Shown one piece after another: positions 32,398 to 41,919 of a stretch of 64,000 bases of DNA. This stretch comes from Agriotes lineatus (Eukaryota; Arthropoda; Insecta; Coleoptera; Elateridae). Within the stretch, counting starts at the first letter, position 1; each line of letters opens with the position of its first letter. The stretch spans positions 62,001-126,000 of the forward strand of contig CALNHX010002289.1 of assembly GCA_940337035.1 (NCBI GenBank). The letters run 5' to 3'. Made by a program: the position numbers and the translations under genes. The notes beneath the pieces are model-generated. The model did no database searches and had not been told where the DNA came from. It was given only the letters and a program-made list of their open reading frames with translations.

Positions 32398-33508
32398 TTT
32401 AAAATGTTTCGCCAAACTTCGGAGTATTGTTCTACACACCAAGGCAAGTAAAAAAGTCCATATAAACATGTGTCCGAAAATCGCGCGTTTCCGAGTTACG
32501 AGCAATTTTTGAACTTGCGAAGTAGTCCAGTCAATTGGTGCTCAAAAAGGGCGAATAGGGGAGAGTTTTGGTGGAGTTCTGATATTTGGTTCCTATATGT
32601 TTTTTGGGTCGCTGTGCACGAATATCAGGTTTTTCAATAAAATTTTTGACCGGAAACAAGTTTTTTTAAGTAAAAACCTTGTAAAAACCGATTTTTTTTA
32701 GTTTTTCTAAAAGTACCCAAAAGATGTCCATTATTTATAAATATTGAACCTATATGAAATAAAAGAGGACACAGTTTCCTACACTTTATGTATGTGAGGT
32801 TTTTTTCTCCGATCAATCGTTCAGCCGCGAGAGCGCCGCAAAATTATAGTCCAGTCAAATGGTAGAAAATAGGGGAAAGTTTTGGAGTTTTTATATTTGG
32901 TTCCTATATGGTTTTTAGGTCGCTGTACGCAAGTATCGAGTTTGCCAACATTTCAATTATGAAGATTCATTTCATATACCATTGTTGATTTACGAAAAAT
33001 GTATAGTTTTCGAGTTACTTTGAAATAAACTGGCATAATTCCCTTTTAACACCTAACTTCGCGGCGCTCTAGCGGCTGAACGATTGATCGGAGAAAAAAC
33101 CGCTAGTACATAAAATGTAAGAAATTTTACTCTCTTTTATTTCATATAGGTTCAATATTTACGAAATTGTATAGTTTTCGAGTAATTCTAAAAAAACTAA
33201 AAAAACGATTTATTACACGGTTTTTGCTTAAAAAACGTGTTTCCGGTCAAAATTCTTGTTGGAAAACCTGATATTCGTGTACAGCGACCCAAAAAACATA
33301 TAGGAACCAAATATCAGAACTCCACCAAACCTCTCCCCTATTCGCCCTTTTTGAGCACCATTTGACTGGACTACTTCCCAAGTTCAAAAATTGCTCGTAA
33401 CTCGGAAACGCGCGATTTTCGGACACATGTTTACATGGACTTTTTTACTTGCCTTGGTGTGTAGAACAATACCCCGAAGTTTGGCGAAACATTTTAAAAT
33501 CACCCTGT
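32398..33508. mobile_element. 1.1-kb fold-back element with ~450-bp inverted arms
   Basis: The outer ends acagggtgattttaaaatgt (32398) and its inverse (ending 33508) continue inward as long inverted arms with scattered mismatches and gaps, through segments such as cgaaaatcgcgcgtttccga and ggttcctatatg. TATA borders both ends, consistent with a TA-type target. There is no ORF of note. It sits exactly at the end of the host RT reading frame. The ACAGGGTG ends are shared with the fold-back at 44631. Confidence 0.85.
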
Positions 33509-35422
33509 ATATTTTTTACATTTTACTTTAAATTTTTCAACACTACTACAATTTTTTATATCTACTGGTAAATCATTATATTGCTTCAACCCCTTATGAA
33601 ACAAATTATTCTGACTATATGTGTTATTTACAGTTCCAATATAAAAATTTTCTCTTGATCGTGTGTTATGCGTATGTATATCTTTAACAATAGTACAGTA
33701 TTCATATAAATGTTGTGGTAGTTTCCCATGCAATAATTTATATATAAACATCATAGTATTAAGCATAATTGTTTGTCTTACACTTGAAAAATTAACCGCA
33801 TCTAACATCGCTTTTATTGCTGTGTATTTGTTACAACTCAAAATAATACGTAAAATCTGATTTTGTTTTTTTTGTAGCACATTTATTTCTGAATTATTCA
33901 GTAGAAACAGGATTGTTGAACAAAAATTTAAATGTGGTAGGATTATCGTTTTATATATTGTTGTTTTAGTCCATATTGAGAGATCCTTACCGATTCTTCC
34001 TAATAAGTTGGTTTTTCTTGCAATTTTGTTAGTAATGTATGTCGCATGATTTGAAAAAGATAAATTTTCGTCTATTATTACCCCTAAATATTTGATTTCG
34101 CTAACTTGTTCTATTTTGGTATTTCCAATCATTACATTTTGATGATGTTTTGTATCTGTTACATTGTATTTGCTTTTTATTATCATTAATTTAGTCTTGT
34201 CTAAATTTAATTTCATACTATTATTATTTAGCCAACTCTCAAGATTTTTAAGTTCATTATTTAATATATCGATTATCGAATTAACGTTATCACCTATAAC
34301 ATATATCAGAGTGTCATCTGCAAAAAGTTGAATTTTACATGTTTTAAAAACTTTCACTATATCGTTTATATATATCACAAATAAGTTTGGCCCTAAGACA
34401 GTTCTTTGTGGGACCCCATATGTAGTCTGTCTTGGTGAAGAGATACATCCATTTAATTTTGTAACTTGAGTTCGGTTGTTCAAATAGTCCTCCATCCATT
34501 GGATTACAGTTGGCCCAAAACCATATTTCATTAATTTTTTAACCATTAACTGTCTATCAATCGTCTCAAATGCACGACGGAAGTCTAAAAACACAGCACC
34601 AATGATTAATTTTTTTTCCAAAGCACTTTTCCAATTGAATAAAATTGTTTGTAATGCACTTTCACAAGAATTCTTCTTTCTAAAACCAGCTTGAAACTTA
34701 CTTAATATATTATTTTGTTCTATATAGTCCACAACTTGTTCATTGACAACTACTTCTAATAATTTTTCATATATTGGGACCATGTTAATAGGGCGGAATT
34801 CTTCACAACGTATGGTGTTAACTAATTTTTCAACAGGTATTACTGTTGTCCTTTTCCAATCTTTAGGAAATGTGCCTGTACTCAGACTATTATTAATCAG
34901 TTGAAGGTATCTATCACCTATTGCTTCAAACGAAACTTGTAATACTTCTGTGTTAATGCCATCAACACTGCTTTGTTTATTTTTTAATTGTTTAACATGT
35001 TTTCTTAATTCTCCCATTTGTAACTGCTTAAAAGTTTCCATTTTACAATCTGTAGTATCTAGATTTCTTACAATTTCTTCATCAGTCTTGTCTCGATTTA
35101 TGTTAGTCGATATCTGCTCTATGCTGTCTATAAAAAATGTATTAAATTTTTCTACGATTAACTCACTATCTATGATTAATTCATCACCAAAGATTATTCC
35201 CTGTTTCGAGTTGCTATTTCGTTTATTTTTTATAAGCTGTTTCAATGTTTTCCACATTTCAGTTGGTTCGTTTTTCACTTCGTCTATTTTTTCTTCGTAA
35301 TATTTTTGTTTCTGAAGTCGTATTAATGTTCCTACTCGATTTCTGTGCTGTTTAAAGTTTTTCCAGTCAATTTCAGAGTTTATTATCGTTGCTTTCTTAT
35401 ATAACCTATCTCTGACCTTCAT
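33500..35422 (-). CDS. ORF2 reverse transcriptase part of the non-LTR element
   Basis: A 640-codon frame. The N-terminal basic linker (about residues 1-60) precedes RT: VDGINTEVLQVSFEAIGD, CEEFRPINMVPIYEKLLEVV, FLDFRRAFETIDRQLM, and the catalytic KIQLFADDTLIYVIG at about residues 365-380. A C-terminal tail ends NDLPVDIKNCSSVEKFKVKC. The FADD box is intact. The usual GVPQG reads GVPQRTVLGP, a Gly-to-Arg change in a conserved loop. The final codons run into the fold-back element, which supplies the stop. Upstream, one base in an A run near 35480 separates this frame from the endonuclease. Confidence 0.9.
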   Translation of the reverse strand: MKVRDRLYKKATIINSEIDWKNFKQHRNRVGTLIRLQKQKYYEEKIDEVKNEPTEMWKTLKQLIKNKRNSNSKQGIIFGDELIIDSELIVEKFNTFFIDSIEQISTNINRDKTDEEIVRNLDTTDCKMETFKQLQMGELRKHVKQLKNKQSSVDGINTEVLQVSFEAIGDRYLQLINNSLSTGTFPKDWKRTTVIPVEKLVNTIRCEEFRPINMVPIYEKLLEVVVNEQVVDYIEQNNILSKFQAGFRKKNSCESALQTILFNWKSALEKKLIIGAVFLDFRRAFETIDRQLMVKKLMKYGFGPTVIQWMEDYLNNRTQVTKLNGCISSPRQTTYGVPQRTVLGPNLFVIYINDIVKVFKTCKIQLFADDTLIYVIGDNVNSIIDILNNELKNLESWLNNNSMKLNLDKTKLMIIKSKYNVTDTKHHQNVMIGNTKIEQVSEIKYLGVIIDENLSFSNHATYITNKIARKTNLLGRIGKDLSIWTKTTIYKTIILPHLNFCSTILFLLNNSEINVLQKKQNQILRIILSCNKYTAIKAMLDAVNFSSVRQTIMLNTMMFIYKLLHGKLPQHLYEYCTIVKDIHTHNTRSRENFYIGTVNNTYSQNNLFHKGLKQYNDLPVDIKNCSSVEKFKVKCKKYTG

Positions 35423-35468
35423 TTCTTGTCCAATTTCTTTGTTCCACCACTTTTTATTACCCCATTTA

Positions 35469-36302
35469 CTATTTACAATTTTTTTCCTCTATTGGTGCAT
35501 GTTTGTCCAATACTATGGTAAGTGTATTCACTAGTCTTTCCGCCAATATGTTTGTGTTTGCACAATCTGGTAACCACTCTTCTTCCCTTAAATCTAGTTG
35601 AAATTCATTCTCATTGATATCGTTATAGTTTCTCATCAGCATCCTGCTTGGTTTTATATTTTGTTTTGGTTCTATCTGGATTGAAATAATGCTATGATCA
35701 CTTATATTTGGTGTTGAATGTAGGTCATATTTAAGTTCTTTATCATTTGTAATTATTAAATCTATTATTGAAGCACTTTCTCCTGTTACTCGAGTAAATT
35801 TATTTGATACTTGGTAGAGCCCATGATTTTTTATGTTCCTTTCTAATTTTTTTGAATAATAAGTATCTTTTGCTATGTTAATGTTGAAGTCTCCTATACA
35901 AATCAGTAGCCCATTTTTACTTATATATTCTTCTAGAAGGTCTCCTAGTTTTTCTAGGAATTCGGCATGGCTTGCACTTGGAGAATGGTACAAGCTATAT
36001 ATATACAATTTTGTTCTATTTACCATGAGTTCAATTCCAGCTACCCACATATTCATGGTATCAGATTGATTTAATATTTCTTTAAACTTATAGCCTTGTT
36101 TTATATAAATTATTGCACCTCCAGTATGTTTACTGTCTGAATATGCACACACTGAGTCGTAGCCCTCAATATCAATTTCCTGTTTTAAAAAGTCTCTGGT
36201 TACGTGAGTTTCTGCTAAACATACTATAACTGGTTTCCATTCAGGCATAATCCATGTTAATTGTGTTTTATTACTACGTAAACCTTGGATATTTAGATAC
36301 AA
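35469..36302 (-). CDS. ORF2 endonuclease part of the non-LTR element
   Basis: A 277-codon frame beginning MYLNIQGLRSNKTQLTWIM. The expected endonuclease motifs are all present with catalytic residues: VCLAETHV, GGAIIYIK, YSLYHSPSAS, IGDFNINIAKD, SIIDLII and NISDHSIISI. It would nick the target for primed reverse transcription. The frame ends EEKNCK at 35469 because of the length of an A/T homopolymer (about 35479-35487). Removing one base would fuse it to the RT frame, so this may be a real indel or a sequencing error. The start could lie further upstream, overlapping the end of ORF1. Confidence 0.85.
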   Translation of the reverse strand: MYLNIQGLRSNKTQLTWIMPEWKPVIVCLAETHVTRDFLKQEIDIEGYDSVCAYSDSKHTGGAIIYIKQGYKFKEILNQSDTMNMWVAGIELMVNRTKLYIYSLYHSPSASHAEFLEKLGDLLEEYISKNGLLICIGDFNINIAKDTYYSKKLERNIKNHGLYQVSNKFTRVTGESASIIDLIITNDKELKYDLHSTPNISDHSIISIQIEPKQNIKPSRMLMRNYNDINENEFQLDLREEEWLPDCANTNILAERLVNTLTIVLDKHAPIEEKNCK

Positions 36303-36320
36303 TATTGTATGATTTGGTTG

Positions 36321-36556
36321 CTATATGTCTTTATTTTGATAAATGTCTGGGTAATTCACTTTTTGTTGTAACTGATTGAAAATTCTTTTATATGCTTCAC
36401 ATTCCTTATTATATGCAGTATGATTGTAATCAATATTTGGTATCTTTAATATTTCGGATGCGCGTTTACAGTTCACACACGTTTCTCTTTCTGCTTTACA
36501 ATCTTTGGCCATATGTTCCTCGGTACATTTCGGACAGATATTTTTTTCATTTTTAC
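36321..36556 (-). pseudogene. ORF1 3' part of the non-LTR element (CCHC knuckles), beyond the LTR insertion
   Basis: Immediately after the LTR element, the minus strand continues the ORF1 frame with KNEKNICPKCTEEHMAKDC and CVNCKRASEIL, the latter extended by a distant HTAYNKEC. These are the second and third zinc knuckles of the protein. The frame ends QNKDI at 36321, 19 bp before the endonuclease frame. The junction codons on either side of the LTR element fit once one copy of the 4-bp duplication is discounted. Confidence 0.85.
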
Positions 36557-37343
36557 TGTGGGGTTCTTTACTCCAGTTGGTTGAATACAACGTGTACAAC
36601 TACAGAATTATACCTTTATTTAACGAGATATTTTATTTACAATATGAATATATATATAATGTACAATTGTTATGCGGCCATGGCTTGGTTGCGGCGATAG
36701 TTCTGCCGCACAGCGAAACGACGTGGGTCCTGAAGGCTGAGGGTGGTTGGATTGACACCCTGGTATCGGAGAGCCTGCAGGTCCACCAGAGCTGGCGTGG
36801 TCCACGTGGTGGCCTCCAGGGGTGCTGCTGCGTCCTCGGAGCGGGTGGTGCGCCGCCTCTTCGGAGGGGACGCTTTCAATGGCGATATGGGTGCTGGTAG
36901 GGCCGGCCGACACAGAAACTCCCTAAGCGTGTTTCTTTCTTGCTTCCGTTTCCGCCGTGGGGTGGAATGTGTTGGCTGTGGAGTGGAAGCCTTCTCCATG
37001 GACCGGGCTGTAATTATAGCGCCGGGTGTGTGAGCCGGGCTGTATAAATAGCGCCGGTGTGGGTGTGAGTCCGGGCTGCAGTTATAGCGCCGGGTGTGTG
37101 CCGGGCTGTATAAATAGCGCCGGTAAGAGACTCCCAGGCTGTTAAGAAGCGCCGGTGTGTCTGTCTTCTGCTCGTCGGAGCGCTGGCTTTTATAGCCGGG
37201 CAGCCGTCGCTTCGTGCCGGCTGCGTACGTTCGTGGCGTCTCGGGCTGGCTCGCTTCCGCGTGGTGGGAGCTTTCGTGTCGGACTGGCTCGTTTTCGCGT
37301 GGTGGGGGCTTTCCTGCTGCGTGGAGCTGCGCGAGCCCCCACA
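36557..37343 (-). repeat. 3' LTR of the CsRn1-clade element (787 bp)
   Basis: Bounded by TGTGGGG and CCCCACA. It matches 41316-42102 base for base as far as I can read, at a constant offset of 4,759. GC-richer than its surroundings. It contains a 109-codon open frame (36999-36670) and five tandem ~33-bp units (37002-37160), both described for the 5' copy. Confidence 0.95.
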
Positions 37344-37357
37344 GACCCCCTTCCCAG
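37344..37357 (-). promoter_or_regulatory. Polypurine tract
   Basis: On the minus strand CTGGGAAGGGGGTC directly precedes the 3' LTR (TGTGGGG). This is the expected site for plus-strand DNA priming. It lies just after the pol stop codon at 37366. Confidence 0.8.
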
Positions 37358-37365
37358 TGATGGAG

Positions 37366-40300
37366 TCACGCTTGAAATCTTACGGTGGGTCGCGTTTCTC
37401 TGCTGGACCTCCTGGGTAGTATTGGGGTCTCTGATGCTGTCGGGATTGCTAAGAGGTCGGTGTCTAGGTGTTGTTCCACGAACGCTGGTTTGACTCGGTC
37501 TGCTGCTACCGTTACTTGTTTGCCGTGTCTCTGGATTACGAGATTCTTTTCAGTCCTTGAGATGACGGGAAATGGGCCGTCGTACGTTTGCTGCAGTGGC
37601 TTCCTTACAGCATCGTGTCTTACGAAGACGTGAGTAGCTGTGGGTAGCTCCTTGAATTGAAAAATTTTGGGCGTGGTGTGACTGGTTGTTGCGGTGGGTT
37701 TGATGTTGCTCATGTGCCTTCTGAGTTGTGTGACGTAGTTTTCTGGTTCTATGGCTGTAGGTTGTGTTTGGGCGGTGAGGAATTCTCCGGGTAGTCGGAT
37801 TGTTTCCCCATAAACCATTTCTGCAGCTGTGGCGGCGATGTCCGTCTTCCATGCTGTTCGGATTCCCAACAATACCAATGGTAGGGCTTGGGTCCAATTG
37901 GTAGCTTCTTGGCACCTAAGTGAGGTTTTCAGTTGCCTATGGAATCGTTCTACCAGGCCGTTAGCTTGCGGGTGATATGCTGTTGTACGAGTTCTGGTAA
38001 AACCGATTATTTCTTCCAGTTTTTTGAATAGCTGTGCTTCGAATTGCCGTCCTTGATCGGTTGTGACCTGGAGTGGTGTGCCGAACCGCGAAATCCAACC
38101 GTCGACGAAGGCTTGGGCTATTGTTGCTGTTTCTATGTTTGGCAGCGGGATTGCTTCCGGCCACCGCGTGAATCGATCTACGCATGTTAGTAGGTATTTG
38201 AAATTCTGAGATTCTGGCAGGGGTCCTACTAAGTCTATATGTACGTTGGTGAATCTGCTGGATGGAAGTTGGAATGGTGCTGGCGGCGGTGTATTGTGTC
38301 TTGTCACTTTGTTTTGCTGGCATTGTAAACACTCTCGTGTCCACTGTTTGCAATTTGCGTGGATCTTTGGCCATATGAATTTTTCGCTTATCAGCCTGGC
38401 AGTAGCTTTTATGCCTGGATGTGATAATTGATGAAGGCTGTTGAACGCTTGTTTGCGGAATTTGCTTGTGATGAATGGTCTTGCGGTGTGCGTAGAGATG
38501 TCGCATGTCACTTTAGTGCCGTCGGGCATTTCGATTTGTCTCAGTTGCATTCCAGTAGTTTTGCTGCCCAGGAATTGTTGTAGCTCTTGATCCGATTGCT
38601 GATCCTCGCTGAGTGCTTTGAAGTTGATTCCTGCCTGGATTTGTTCTATGCGTGACATGGTGTCTGCCACCACGTTCTCTTTGCCTTTGATGTGCCGTAC
38701 ATCTGTTGAGAATTGCCCAATGTAATCGAGGTAGCGGAATTGCCTTGGTGAACATTTGGATGGTTTTTGTGCAAAGGCGAAGATGATCGGTTTGTGATCG
38801 GTGTAGATTGTGAAGTGTCGTCCTTCCAGTAGATGTTGGAAATGTTTGATCGTTGCGTATATAGCGAGTAGTTCTCTATCATATGCTGCGTACTTGGATT
38901 CGGCTGGTGATAGTTTTCTAGAATAAAATGCCAAGGGTTGCTGCTGGTTGTTTTGCGATTGGTGAATTACTCCTCCGATGGCGAAATTTGATGCGTCTGT
39001 TGTTATGGAAATTTCTGAGTCCTGGATGGGGTGTGCTAAGAGCGCGGTGTCTGCGATTTGTTTTTTGCATGTGTCAAACGCGTTCTTGGCTTCCGTTGTC
39101 CATGCTATGGGCTGGTTTCCTTTAATTTTTCCTCTTAACAGTTCGTTGAGCGGTGCTTGCGTACTGGCGGCGTCTGGGATGAATCTTCGGTAGTAATTTA
39201 TCATGCCGAGCGTTTGGCGTAGTTTCCTAGCTGTGTCTGGTGCTGGTAGTTCTAGGATTGCCTTGACTTTGTCTGGTGAGGGTTTTGTTCCCTCTCCTGA
39301 GACTAGGTAACCCAAGAATTTTACCTGTTTTACGCCGAATACGCTTTTTGCCTGGTTGATTACTATGCCGTTGTCTCGTAGTCTCTGGAATAGCTGGCGT
39401 AGATGTTGCTGATGTTCTGCTTCTGTCTTGGATGCTACGAGAATATCGTCGATGTAGACGTAGCAGAAGGTCATGTCTCGTAGAATGCCGTCCATAAATC
39501 TTTGGAACGTTTGTGCCGCGTTCCTGAGGCCGAATGTCATAAATGGAAACTCAAAAAGTCCGAACGGTGTTGTGATCGCTGTTTTCGGGATGTCTGCCTC
39601 AGCCACTGGGATTTGATGGTAGGCGCGAACTAGATCAATAGTTGAGAAGACTTGTTTTCCGTGGAGTTGCTGTGCGAAATCCTCAATATGGGGTACTGGA
39701 TACATGTCTGGGATGGTCCGTGCGTTGAGGTTTCTATAATCTCCACATGGTCTCCAGTCTGCGTTCTTTTTAGCGACCAAATGTAACGGGGATGACCATG
39801 AGCTGTCTGAGGGTCTGGCGATTCCTTGCTGCACCATCGTTCGGAATTCTGCCTGTGCTATTTTTAATTTTTCGGGGGCGAGTCTTCTGGGCCTGGAGCT
39901 TACTGGGGGTCCCTCGGTTGTATGGATGTGGTGTGTTGTGGTATGCTTAGGGATCGTGTGAATTCCTGCAGGTCTGGTGATGCTGGGAAATTCTTCTAGG
40001 ATGCTAGCATAGTCTGAAGATTTTTTAATTGAGGTGATGAGTTTGCTCGTGTTTGCCTGCCTTCCTTGGGTTGCAAGGCTGGTGTTTTGGTCCAGTAGCT
40101 TCTTGTTCCTCATGTCCACAAGGAGGTTGTAGTAAGAGAGGAAATCTGCCCCTATGATAGGTTTTTGTGTGTTGGCGACTATGAATCTCCACGGGAAATT
40201 TCTCCTGAGTTGCAGATTGATGTTAAGATTGATTGTGCCATATGTGTCAATTTCTGAACCGTTGGCTGCATACAGCTTGTAAGTGGAAACTGGTCTGCGT

Positions 40301-40434
40301 TGTCTGCACAGGTGGTATGGGTAGATGCATACGTCTGCTCCTGTGTCAATGAGAAATTCTGTTTTGGAGGCTTTGTCTGTGACAAAAAGTCGGCGGGCTG
40401 TGTGGGTGAGCGCGTCGTTAGCCGCCTTTATCGA
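37366..40434 (-). CDS. Pol polyprotein: protease, reverse transcriptase, RNase H, integrase
   Basis: Open from the end of gag, in the -1 frame relative to it, to 37366. Order: protease (FLIDTGADVCIYP at about 40350; IIGADFLSYYNLLVD at about 40150), RT (YPVPHIEDFAQQLHGKQVFS, FGLRNAAQTFQRFMD, catalytic YVYIDDILVAS), RNase H (SITTDASNFAIGGV, YDRELLAIYATIKHF, YTDHKP), integrase zinc finger (H-x4-H in HQLSHPGIKATAR; CLQCQQNK) and DDE residues in VHIDLVGPLP, TTDQGRQF and NGLVERFHR. The chain ends TRPTVRFQA. All catalytic residues I can check are present. Expression is likely by -1 frameshifting, since the pol frame overlaps the gag stop without its own early ATG. There is no envelope gene. Confidence 0.95.
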   Translation of the reverse strand, partial: SIKAANDALTHTARRLFVTDKASKTEFLIDTGADVCIYPYHLCRQRRPVSTYKLYAANGSEIDTYGTINLNINLQLRRNFPWRFIVANTQKPIIGADFLSYYNLLVDMRNKKLLDQNTSLATQGRQANTSKLITSIKKSSDYASILEEFPSITRPAGIHTIPKHTTTHHIHTTEGPPVSSRPRRLAPEKLKIAQAEFRTMVQQGIARPSDSSWSSPLHLVAKKNADWRPCGDYRNLNARTIPDMYPVPHIEDFAQQLHGKQVFSTIDLVRAYHQIPVAEADIPKTAITTPFGLFEFPFMTFGLRNAAQTFQRFMDGILRDMTFCYVYIDDILVASKTEAEHQQHLRQLFQRLRDNGIVINQAKSVFGVKQVKFLGYLVSGEGTKPSPDKVKAILELPAPDTARKLRQTLGMINYYRRFIPDAASTQAPLNELLRGKIKGNQPIAWTTEAKNAFDTCKKQIADTALLAHPIQDSEISITTDASNFAIGGVIHQSQNNQQQPLAFYSRKLSPAESKYAAYDRELLAIYATIKHFQHLLEGRHFTIYTDHKPIIFAFAQKPSKCSPRQFRYLDYIGQFSTDVRHIKGKENVVADTMSRIEQIQAGINFKALSEDQQSDQELQQFLGSKTTGMQLRQIEMPDGTKVTCDISTHTARPFITSKFRKQAFNSLHQLSHPGIKATARLISEKFIWPKIHANCKQWTRECLQCQQNKVTRHNTPPPAPFQLPSSRFTNVHIDLVGPLPESQNFKYLLTCVDRFTRWPEAIPLPNIETATIAQAFVDGWISRFGTPLQVTTDQGRQFEAQLFKKLEEIIGFTRTRTTAYHPQANGLVERFHRQLKTSLRCQEATNWTQALPLVLLGIRTAWKTDIAATAAEMVYGETIRLPGEFLTAQTQPTAIEPENYVTQLRRHMSNIKPTATTSHTTPKIFQFKELPTATHVFVRHDAVRKPLQQTYDGPFPVISRTEKNLVIQRHGKQVTVAADRVKPAFVEQHLDTDLLAIPTASETPILPRRSSRETRPTVRFQA

Positions 40435-41222
40435 CCGCTCTGTGCGTTTTCCTGGTCCCTTGCTTTGGTGCAGGGCGGTTTGCAGTTTCGAGCTTGGTCG
40501 CCGAATTTATAATGGTACCAGCAAGTATCGTATGTGCGGGACCTGGACTGGCTGCGTCCCCTGCGATGCTGGCTGTGTTGCCTGCGGCGTGAGCCATGTT
40601 CCCATTTGGCAGGCTGGTTGTGTAATTGCTCCTTGAGATTCGCTACCTCTTGCACCAGCGTTTGTAAAATTTCATCGCTAGGTGCTTTGGTGGATGTCTG
40701 TATCTCTTGGGCTTGTACTGGCGTGGTTCCCATTATGGCATCTGCTAAGTCTGCTATTTCGTTTAATGCCGTGTTTTTCTGTGTTGCCAGAATTGCTTGG
40801 ATGGTGTATGGGAGTCGTCCGAGCCAGATAGATTTTAGGAGGTCGTTGGGCACGACGTCTCCTGCCAGGTTTTGTAAGTGCCGCAGAAATTGTGATGGCT
40901 TTCGGTCCCCTAATTCCTCTTTTTCGAGCAGTTGTTTCGTTTTCTGCTCCTGGCTGATGCTGAGCCGGCGGATGAGCTCTTTTTTAAGTTTGTCATATTT
41001 TTCCATATCTGGTGGTGCAGTTAGTATATCACGAACTTCGCTGGCGTAGCGGGCCTCCAGGTGTCCAGCTACATACCCATATTTCGTGTTGTCGTTGGTG
41101 ATGCCGCTAATTAGAAATTGGCTTTCTATCTGAGCGAACCATAACTGTGGATCGTTGGGCCAAAATGGGGGGATGCGTACTTGGACGCGGTGTACTTCTG
41201 TTGATGGCTCGGGGTCAGGCAT
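40428..41222 (-). CDS. Gag protein with CHCC zinc finger
   Basis: The frame is open from 41291, but the Met at 41222 (MPDPEPSTEVHRVQVRIPPF) is the better start, because the upstream ATG lies within 25 bp of the LTR, next to the primer site. Capsid core: WPNDPQLWFAQIESQFLISG, EVRDILTAPP and LGDRKPSQFLRHLQNLAGD. A basic Arg/Ser/His stretch precedes CWYHYKFGDQARNCKPPC, a C-x2-H-x9-C-x3-C finger instead of the usual CCHC; this form is typical of CsRn1-clade gags. The stop at 40428-40430 overlaps pol in the -1 frame. Confidence 0.9.
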   Translation of the reverse strand: MPDPEPSTEVHRVQVRIPPFWPNDPQLWFAQIESQFLISGITNDNTKYGYVAGHLEARYASEVRDILTAPPDMEKYDKLKKELIRRLSISQEQKTKQLLEKEELGDRKPSQFLRHLQNLAGDVVPNDLLKSIWLGRLPYTIQAILATQKNTALNEIADLADAIMGTTPVQAQEIQTSTKAPSDEILQTLVQEVANLKEQLHNQPAKWEHGSRRRQHSQHRRGRSQSRSRTYDTCWYHYKFGDQARNCKPPCTKARDQENAQSGR

Positions 41223-41295
41223 TTTTCTCGTTTTTTTTGTTTTTTTTTTGAGCCTCACTTCGTCGCGAGAGGTATTATTGTAGCTGTACACGGTA

Positions 41296-41313
41296 CTCGC
41301 GTCGGGGTCACCA
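41296..41313 (-). promoter_or_regulatory. Primer-binding site, complementary to tRNA-Trp
   Basis: Two bases inside the 5' LTR the minus strand reads TGGTGACCCCGACGCGAG. Its first 14 bases complement the CCA-tailed 3' end of insect tRNA-Trp as I know it. CsRn1-clade elements are known to use this primer. Confidence 0.85.
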
Positions 41314-41428
41314 ATTGTGGGGTTCTTTACTCCAGTTGGTTGAATACAACGTGTACAACTACAGAATTATACCTTTATTTAACGAGATATTTTATTTACA
41401 ATATGAATATATATATAATGTACAATTG

Positions 41429-41758
41429 TTATGCGGCCATGGCTTGGTTGCGGCGATAGTTCTGCCGCACAGCGAAACGACGTGGGTCCTGAAGGCTGAG
41501 GGTGGTTGGATTGACACCCTGGTATCGGAGAGCCTGCAGGTCCACCAGAGCTGGCGTGGTCCACGTGGTGGCCTCCAGGGGTGCTGCTGCGTCCTCGGAG
41601 CGGGTGGTGCGCCGCCTCTTCGGAGGGGACGCTTTCAATGGCGATATGGGTGCTGGTAGGGCCGGCCGACACAGAAACTCCCTAAGCGTGTTTCTTTCTT
41701 GCTTCCGTTTCCGCCGTGGGGTGGAATGTGTTGGCTGTGGAGTGGAAGCCTTCTCCAT
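41429..41758 (-). CDS. Small open frame inside the LTR (109 codons), unrecognised
   Basis: Starts MEKASTPQPTHSTPRRKRKQ and ends RRFAVRQNYRRNQAMAA. It is rich in Arg, Pro, Thr and Ala, with basic clusters (TPRRKRKQER, SPPKRRRTTR) like nuclear-localisation signals. The ATG lies directly downstream of the tandem TATA-like units, so a transcript from them would meet this frame first, 207 bp before the gag start. The same frame is intact in the 3' LTR. In this copy it stays open upstream to the flanking sequence. It may be a leader peptide or chance in GC-rich DNA. Confidence 0.3.
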   Translation of the reverse strand: MEKASTPQPTHSTPRRKRKQERNTLREFLCRPALPAPISPLKASPPKRRRTTRSEDAAAPLEATTWTTPALVDLQALRYQGVNPTTLSLQDPRRFAVRQNYRRNQAMAA

Positions 41759-41760
41759 GG

Positions 41761-41919
41761 ACCGGGCTGTAATTATAGCGCCGGGTGTGTGAGCCGGGCT
41801 GTATAAATAGCGCCGGTGTGGGTGTGAGTCCGGGCTGCAGTTATAGCGCCGGGTGTGTGCCGGGCTGTATAAATAGCGCCGGTAAGAGACTCCCAGGCTG
41901 TTAAGAAGCGCCGGTGTGT
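41761..41919 (-). promoter_or_regulatory. Five tandem ~33-bp TATA-containing units in the 5' LTR
   Basis: Minus-strand units of the form CCGGCGCTATxxxTACAGCCCGG, with cores CTATAATTA, CTATTTATA, CTATAACTG and CTATTTATA, plus a fifth decayed unit. They lie upstream of the body of the element in the sense of transcription and look like a duplicated core promoter. The 3' LTR has the same block at 37002-37160. Confidence 0.5.

Noticed and set aside
36505..37033. Plus-strand open frames of 90-130 codons in the 3' LTR (and their copies at 41315-41792)
   Set aside because: They are antisense frames in GC-rich LTR DNA, opposite to the element's transcription, with no motif.
37961..38882. Several minus-strand frames of 70-180 codons overlapping pol
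   Set aside because: Out-of-frame shadows of the intact 917-codon pol reading frame.
40428..40450. A classical heptanucleotide slippery site for the gag-pol frameshift
   Set aside because: ggaaaac near the gag end only partly fits the X-XXY-YYZ form, so no specific site is claimed, only the -1 frame relation.
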